Below are positions 60,659 through 64,000 of a stretch of 64,000 nt of DNA, in pieces. Made by a program: the position numbers and the translations under genes. How positions within the stretch are numbered: position 1 is the first letter of the stretch; each line of letters begins with the position of its first letter. The stretch is from Algicola sp. GTDB taxonomy: Bacteria > Bacteroidota > Bacteroidia > Flavobacteriales > Flavobacteriaceae. The stretch lies in NCBI GenBank assembly GCA_018222915.1, contig JAAEZI010000005.1, forward strand, positions 25,131-89,130, read 5' to 3'. Below the pieces are notes generated by a model, which saw only the letters and a program-made list of their open reading frames with translations, had not been told where the DNA came from and made no database searches.

Positions 60659-61482
60659 AATTTCGCATTTTTATATTCCCCTAACACCTTAAAATCTTGC
60701 GCCATGATTTCCATGATGGTTTTGGCTTTTTTATAATCCTTATAATCCTCGAAAGTGACATCTACAAAAAAAGCATACTTCCATGGTGTATCCATTTTAG
60801 GGAGTGATTGTATCTTGGTTAAATTTAGTTTACAATCACTTAAAACATTCAAAATAGTCGCCAAACTTCCTCTTTTATGGTCTAATTCAAATTTCACTGA
60901 AGCCTTATTAATTTCCGCCTCTGGAATTTCTGAATTTTTCGTCTTAACCACAAAAAAACGCGTCTCATTGTGCTTGATTGTTTGAATACTCTCTGCTAAA
61001 ATCTCGAGCCCAAACAATTGAGCCGCAAGCGCAGAAGCAATTGCAGCCACTTTACTTATTTGACCTTCTTGAATGCGTCTCGCTACCTCAGCAGTATCCT
61101 TATCTTCTATCAATTTGATATGCGGGTATTGCTTAAAAAATGTCTTGCATTGTAATAAAGCCATAGGATGCGAGTATACCTCTTCAATCTCTAAAATGGA
61201 TTGATTTGGCAATGCCATCAGATGGTGTTGGATATCTAAATAATGTTCTCCTATGATATGCAATCCGTGTAAATCGATAAGTGCATAGTTTGGAATAATG
61301 GAGCCTGCAATGGAATTTTCGATAGCCATTATAGCGGCTTCACTTTGGTTATTTAAAATACTATCTGCCACAGCATCAAAAGTCAAACACTCGTTGACTG
61401 AAATCGTCTCATCAAAAAATTGCTCCGACACAATATGATGAAAAGACCCTTTAATACCCTGTATAGCGACCGATTTTATCAT
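60655..61482 (-). CDS. pheA: prephenate dehydratase
   Basis: A 275-residue enzyme: prephenate dehydratase domain at about 1-175 (GIKGSFHHIVSEQFF, ENSIAGSIIPNY, IKHNETRFFVV with the TRF catalytic motif) and a C-terminal ACT domain at about 190-270 (SVKFELDHKRGSLATILNVLSDCKLNLTKIQS) that usually binds phenylalanine. I start at ATG 61482. The frame runs on to an ATG at 61503, but that codon lies inside the terminator hairpin. The chosen ATG directly follows the T run of the attenuator. Confidence 0.95.
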   Translation of the reverse strand: MIKSVAIQGIKGSFHHIVSEQFFDETISVNECLTFDAVADSILNNQSEAAIMAIENSIAGSIIPNYALIDLHGLHIIGEHYLDIQHHLMALPNQSILEIEEVYSHPMALLQCKTFFKQYPHIKLIEDKDTAEVARRIQEGQISKVAAIASALAAQLFGLEILAESIQTIKHNETRFFVVKTKNSEIPEAEINKASVKFELDHKRGSLATILNVLSDCKLNLTKIQSLPKMDTPWKYAFFVDVTFEDYKDYKKAKTIMEIMAQDFKVLGEYKNAKL

Positions 61483-61509
61483 AAAAAAAGTCCCGATTTT
61501 CATCGAGAC
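61483..61509 (-). terminator. attenuator terminator before pheA
   Basis: Reading leftward, stem GTCTCGAT (61509-61502), tetraloop GAAA, stem ATCGGGAC (61497-61490, one T-G pair), then seven T's (61489-61483), and the pheA ATG at once. It would stop transcription before the operon unless an alternative fold forms. Confidence 0.85.
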
Positions 61510-61555
61510 CTATATTAAATTTATTGTTTATAAATTACACATATAACGCCTCTCA
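61504..61555 (-). promoter_or_regulatory. antiterminator of the pheA leader
   Basis: Two distant segments pair: TGAGA (61555-61551, containing the leader peptide stop codon) with TCTCG (61508-61504), and TTATAT (61546-61541) with ATATAG (61515-61510). They enclose a third, perfect hairpin AATTTAT-AAACA-ATAAATT (61536-61518). The segment TCTCG is also the 5' arm of the terminator, so the two folds exclude each other. Confidence 0.7.
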
Positions 61556-61612
61556 TTTCTCTGAAAAAAAGAAATAAAACCAGTTGTAATATGTGAAACT
61601 AAATGTGTTCAT
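61553..61612 (-). CDS. aromatic leader peptide of the pheA operon
   Basis: Nineteen residues: MNTFSFTYYNWFYFFFSEK, then TGA. Ten are aromatic (six Phe, three Tyr, one Trp), in a genome region where about 9 percent would be expected. It starts about 16 bases after a -7-like element, and lies 43 bases before the terminator hairpin of pheA. In the Phe/Tyr leaders of Proteobacteria a ribosome stalled at such codons frees the antiterminator. The peptide is probably only a sensor. The frame is short and not conserved-checked, but content and position are very unlikely by chance. Confidence 0.85.
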   Translation of the reverse strand: MNTFSFTYYNWFYFFFSEK

Positions 61613-61627
61613 TGTATAATTATGTTG

Positions 61628-61656
61628 CTAATGTAATTATTATTTTAAGAAATCAA
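61628..61656 (-). promoter_or_regulatory. promoter of the pheA leader transcript
   Basis: Reading leftward, TTG (61656-61654), 18 bases, TACATTAG (61635-61628), 7 of 8 to TAnnTTTG. The start of the leader ATG is 16 bases downstream. Spacing is canonical; the penultimate base of the -7 element is off. Confidence 0.55.
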
Positions 61657-61737
61657 AATTGTTCAACCACATTTTTAGGGAATCTATTTCAGTTTTAAAG
61701 ATTTCACAATTTAAACAAACACCTTACTTATAATTAC

Positions 61738-61745
61738 TATTTTTG
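61738..61745 (+). promoter_or_regulatory. -7 element of gldA
   Basis: TATTTTTG, full match to TAnnTTTG, 17 bases upstream of the gldA ATG. No -33 TTG seen. Confidence 0.5.
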
Positions 61746-61762
61746 AATAAATTTATTGCTAT

Positions 61763-62674
61763 ATGTCTATTGAAGTTACTCATATCACCAAATGCTATGG
61801 TGAACAAAAGGCTTTGGATGATATTACCTTCTCTGTAAATAAAGGTGAAATTGTTGGTTTTTTGGGTCCAAATGGTGCCGGAAAATCAACATTAATGAAA
61901 ATACTTACCACATATATTGAGGCTACTGAGGGCGAAGCAAAAGTTAATGGGTTTAATGTACAAAGCGAAAAAATGGCTGTTCAAAAGAGCGTTGGATATT
62001 TACCAGAGCACAACCCGCTTTATTTAGACATGTACGTTAAGGAATATTTAAAGTTTAACGCTGGTGTTTATAATATCAATTCATCTCGAATAGAAGAGGT
62101 TATTTCCTTAACAGGTTTAACACCAGAATCCCACAAGAAAATAGGACAATTATCAAAAGGGTATCGACAACGTGTTGGACTGGCCAACGCATTGTTACAC
62201 GATCCGTCGGTTTTAATTTTAGACGAACCTACAACAGGTCTTGATCCTAACCAATTAATTGATATTAGACATCTTATTAAAAATATTGGTAAGGACAAGA
62301 CCGTATTTCTCTCCACTCACATCATGCAGGAGGTAGAGGCTATTTGTGACCGTGTGATTATCATCAACAAAGGTAAAGTTGTTGCAGACAAGAAACTCAA
62401 AGAATTACGAGATGAGAAAGAACAGACGGTTATTGTAGAATTTGATTATCGGGTTGAAGATGCGTTTCTTCTCAAACTACCAAAAGTTAATCGTGTGAAA
62501 AATACGCATGATTTTGTTTATGAAATCACCTTTTCTACTTCGGAAGATATGCGTTCACATGTGTTTGATTTCGCACATGACAATCAGTTAAAAATTCTTC
62601 AATTAAATCAGAAAAATGCCAGTTTGGAAAGTTTATTCAGAGATTTGACAACGGAGGCTATTCCTCAAAAATAA
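61763..62674 (+). CDS. gldA: gliding-associated ABC transporter ATPase GldA
   Basis: A 303-residue ABC ATPase: Walker A GPNGAGKST, signature LSKGYRQRVG, Walker B VLILDEPTTGLDP, and the H-loop STHIMQEVE. The C-terminal segment after about 220 is the extension seen in GldA. With GldF and GldG it forms a transporter required for gliding and secretion of some cell-surface proteins in Flavobacterium; gldF and gldG are not in the window. Its 3' end overlaps the convergent DUF2807 gene by 17 bases. Confidence 0.9.
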   Translation: MSIEVTHITKCYGEQKALDDITFSVNKGEIVGFLGPNGAGKSTLMKILTTYIEATEGEAKVNGFNVQSEKMAVQKSVGYLPEHNPLYLDMYVKEYLKFNAGVYNINSSRIEEVISLTGLTPESHKKIGQLSKGYRQRVGLANALLHDPSVLILDEPTTGLDPNQLIDIRHLIKNIGKDKTVFLSTHIMQEVEAICDRVIIINKGKVVADKKLKELRDEKEQTVIVEFDYRVEDAFLLKLPKVNRVKNTHDFVYEITFSTSEDMRSHVFDFAHDNQLKILQLNQKNASLESLFRDLTTEAIPQK

Positions 62675-63410
62675 GGGCTCCTGTATAAAATGCTTCTACA
62701 TCAACCACTGGAGGTGTATTCACAGCAATAACATCACCTGTACTTCTTATTTCGCCTGTGAGCGATTGTTGCGCATTGATTATCAAATCATTGCTACTGC
62801 GTTGAAATATGGTGACATCTTGCGCCTCCAGAAAACGCCCTTCAAATCTTGCATCGCCAGCATAAAATCCAATAAAGATAGTATCCACCTGTCCTGATAA
62901 AAAGACACTTGATAAATTATTAACGCCAATATTCATGGTATTGCAATCCACTTCGAGATTAAAATTTCCGTCGGTATGATAGCCTTCTGTGTCTTCAAAA
63001 TCTTCTGAAAGCAACTGTAGAGCGTTATAACTCAAAACCCCTTCACTTCTGACTGTTAAACCCGAACTATTTCTAATTTGCGTAAGATTTGGAGCACTTA
63101 CAAAGACTTTTGTAACACCATAATCACGCGTTATATTACAAGCGTTATTATTATATAACTTTAATCGGCCGTCTTCTACTTTAACATCAATATCATTCAT
63201 CAAATACTCTCCTGTTTGCACCCTAACACTTTGTGTAGGTGCATCAGAAACGATTAACTCTATACGTTCAAAAACGGTGATTTCGGTGAAAGAATCAACT
63301 TCAAATTCCTTCTCGATGATATCACCAGCATTTTGAAAACAATCGGGTACGTTTTCACCGTTGCAAGACAACAATACCAATAGACCAATGATGTAACTAA
63401 CTTTTCTCAT
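62658..63410 (-). CDS. DUF2807 (GIN-domain) lipoprotein
   Basis: A 250-residue lipoprotein (lipobox Cys16, LLVLLSC) whose mature part is a right-handed beta-helix-like GIN/DUF2807 domain: short repeated strands such as VRVQTGEYLMNDIDVKVEDGRLKLYNN, ITVFERIELIVSD, and ISSVFLSGQVDTIFIG-type rungs. These are envelope proteins of unknown function, also named auto-transporter adhesin head-like. It overlaps gldA at the 3' end (62658-62674) and is 4 bases into the PagL-like gene. Family call fair. Confidence 0.85.
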   Translation of the reverse strand: MRKVSYIIGLLVLLSCNGENVPDCFQNAGDIIEKEFEVDSFTEITVFERIELIVSDAPTQSVRVQTGEYLMNDIDVKVEDGRLKLYNNNACNITRDYGVTKVFVSAPNLTQIRNSSGLTVRSEGVLSYNALQLLSEDFEDTEGYHTDGNFNLEVDCNTMNIGVNNLSSVFLSGQVDTIFIGFYAGDARFEGRFLEAQDVTIFQRSSNDLIINAQQSLTGEIRSTGDVIAVNTPPVVDVEAFYTGALIFEE

Positions 63411-64000
63411 AATCTCACCCCTATTCCAAATTCTACAGCTTCTGCTTTTGCCGCATGTGATTTTAACGTAATCGCTCCAAAAAAGCGATCTCCAAAATAA
63501 CGCTTAAGTCCAATCCTGTTATAAACCCGACCCTCAAAATCATAAGGGTAATACACATAATAACCAAGTTGTGTTATAAACGACATTTTATTGATAAATA
63601 ATTCATGACCAACAAAAAGACCTAAACGCTTCCAATCTTCGTTTCCTGTCACATTGAGTTCTGGAAATGCCACAGAATAAAAGTAAATCAATTCTTCTAA
63701 AAATTTTGAAAAAAAGACATCTGCTCCTATTTGAATCGCACTTTTTCGATTTAAGCGTTTATCGGCATATGCTGAAATAATATAAAAAGGATATTGTCCA
63801 ATACCGACAATATCGCTTTCGTTGAGACCACCTCTATAGACTAAGTTATATTTGATAGGTTCATTAAATTTTTTCTCTTCTACGGAAGGCAGATACTCCG
63901 GCGTTTTATCATAATTAAACACATAATTTGTTCCTACATTAAAAACGAACGTATTGGTAGAATTATTGGGCGCTCTAAAATTAGCATTCGAATAATGAAT
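63407..64000 (-). CDS. PagL-like acyloxyacyl hydrolase, cut by the window edge
   Basis: The frame stays open to the edge, so the 5' end is missing; a GTG at 63922 is internal, not the start. Upstream of it the edge sequence reads IHYSNANFRAPNN, and HxSN is the His-Ser catalytic motif of the PagL lipid A 3-O-deacylases. The visible part is an outer-membrane barrel with alternating aromatic strands and a terminal EFGIGVRL. Likely outer membrane; substrate lipid A or another acyl chain. It overlaps the DUF2807 gene by four bases. Confidence 0.8.
   Translation of the reverse strand: MHYSNANFRAPNNSTNTFVFNVGTNYVFNYDKTPEYLPSVEEKKFNEPIKYNLVYRGGLNESDIVGIGQYPFYIISAYADKRLNRKSAIQIGADVFFSKFLEELIYFYSVAFPELNVTGNEDWKRLGLFVGHELFINKMSFITQLGYYVYYPYDFEGRVYNRIGLKRYFGDRFFGAITLKSHAAKAEAVEFGIGVRL

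Overview
The window looks like ordinary chromosome from an AT-rich member of the Flavobacteriaceae (Bacteroidota). Three signs point there: gliding genes (gldA, gldB, gldC), two secreted proteins ending in type IX secretion sorting domains, and Bacteroidota promoters of the form TTG-N18-21-TAnnTTTG. I see no tRNA, rRNA, CRISPR array, prophage or insertion sequence. No gene-free stretch exceeds 300 bases. Layout: 1-2.9 kb is a leftward run of small membrane proteins and an alpha/beta hydrolase. 3-5.5 kb holds a helical protein and two small secreted proteins. 5.6-8.6 kb holds hemL, a LysM glucosaminidase lipoprotein and an ACC-deaminase-like enzyme. 8.7-13.8 kb is one 1678-residue secreted repeat protein. 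14.1-18.7 kb holds a 53-residue Cys-rich gene coupled to hutU, a lipoprotein and a SulP transporter. 19.1-34.0 kb is a leftward phenylacetate-degradation cluster: paaE-A-B-C-D-G-H-I-J-Z, a second crotonase, paaY, then E2 and E1 of a 2-oxoacid dehydrogenase. A TetR gene stands just upstream, and an 18-bp palindrome lies beside the cluster promoter. 34.7-38.6 kb holds a rhodanese, gldB-gldC, nadE and an orphan regulator. 38.6-48.9 kb holds dnaG, an ECF sigma/anti-sigma/outer-membrane triad, a polyprenyl synthase, rlmN, queA and aroA. 48.9-57.4 kb holds mazG, two DUF3857 proteins, a ydjM-like gene, dtd, rsgA and two secreted proteins. 57.6-61.7 kb is an aromatic amino-acid operon (pheA, aminotransferase, tyrA, DAHP synthase-chorismate mutase). 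gldA and cell-envelope genes close the window. How the genes connect: the paa cluster would take phenylacetyl-CoA to acetyl-CoA and succinyl-CoA. It ends in an E1/E2 pair and lacks paaK here, so phenylpyruvate may enter directly as phenylacetyl-CoA; this is inference. The biosynthetic operon at 57.6-61.6 kb makes the same aromatic acids. The most striking discovery is in front of pheA: a 19-codon reading frame rich in Phe, Tyr and Trp, an antiterminator that includes its stop codon, and a hairpin-plus-T7 terminator ending at the pheA start codon. Together they form a complete ribosome-mediated attenuator. Other points of interest are three intergenic structured repeats with compensatory base changes, a DnaG without zinc ligands, a response regulator with Glu at the phosphorylation site, and a PaaZ with an added C-terminal domain. 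Several gene starts were moved from the longest reading frame because the extension runs through a promoter, a terminator or a neighbouring gene.
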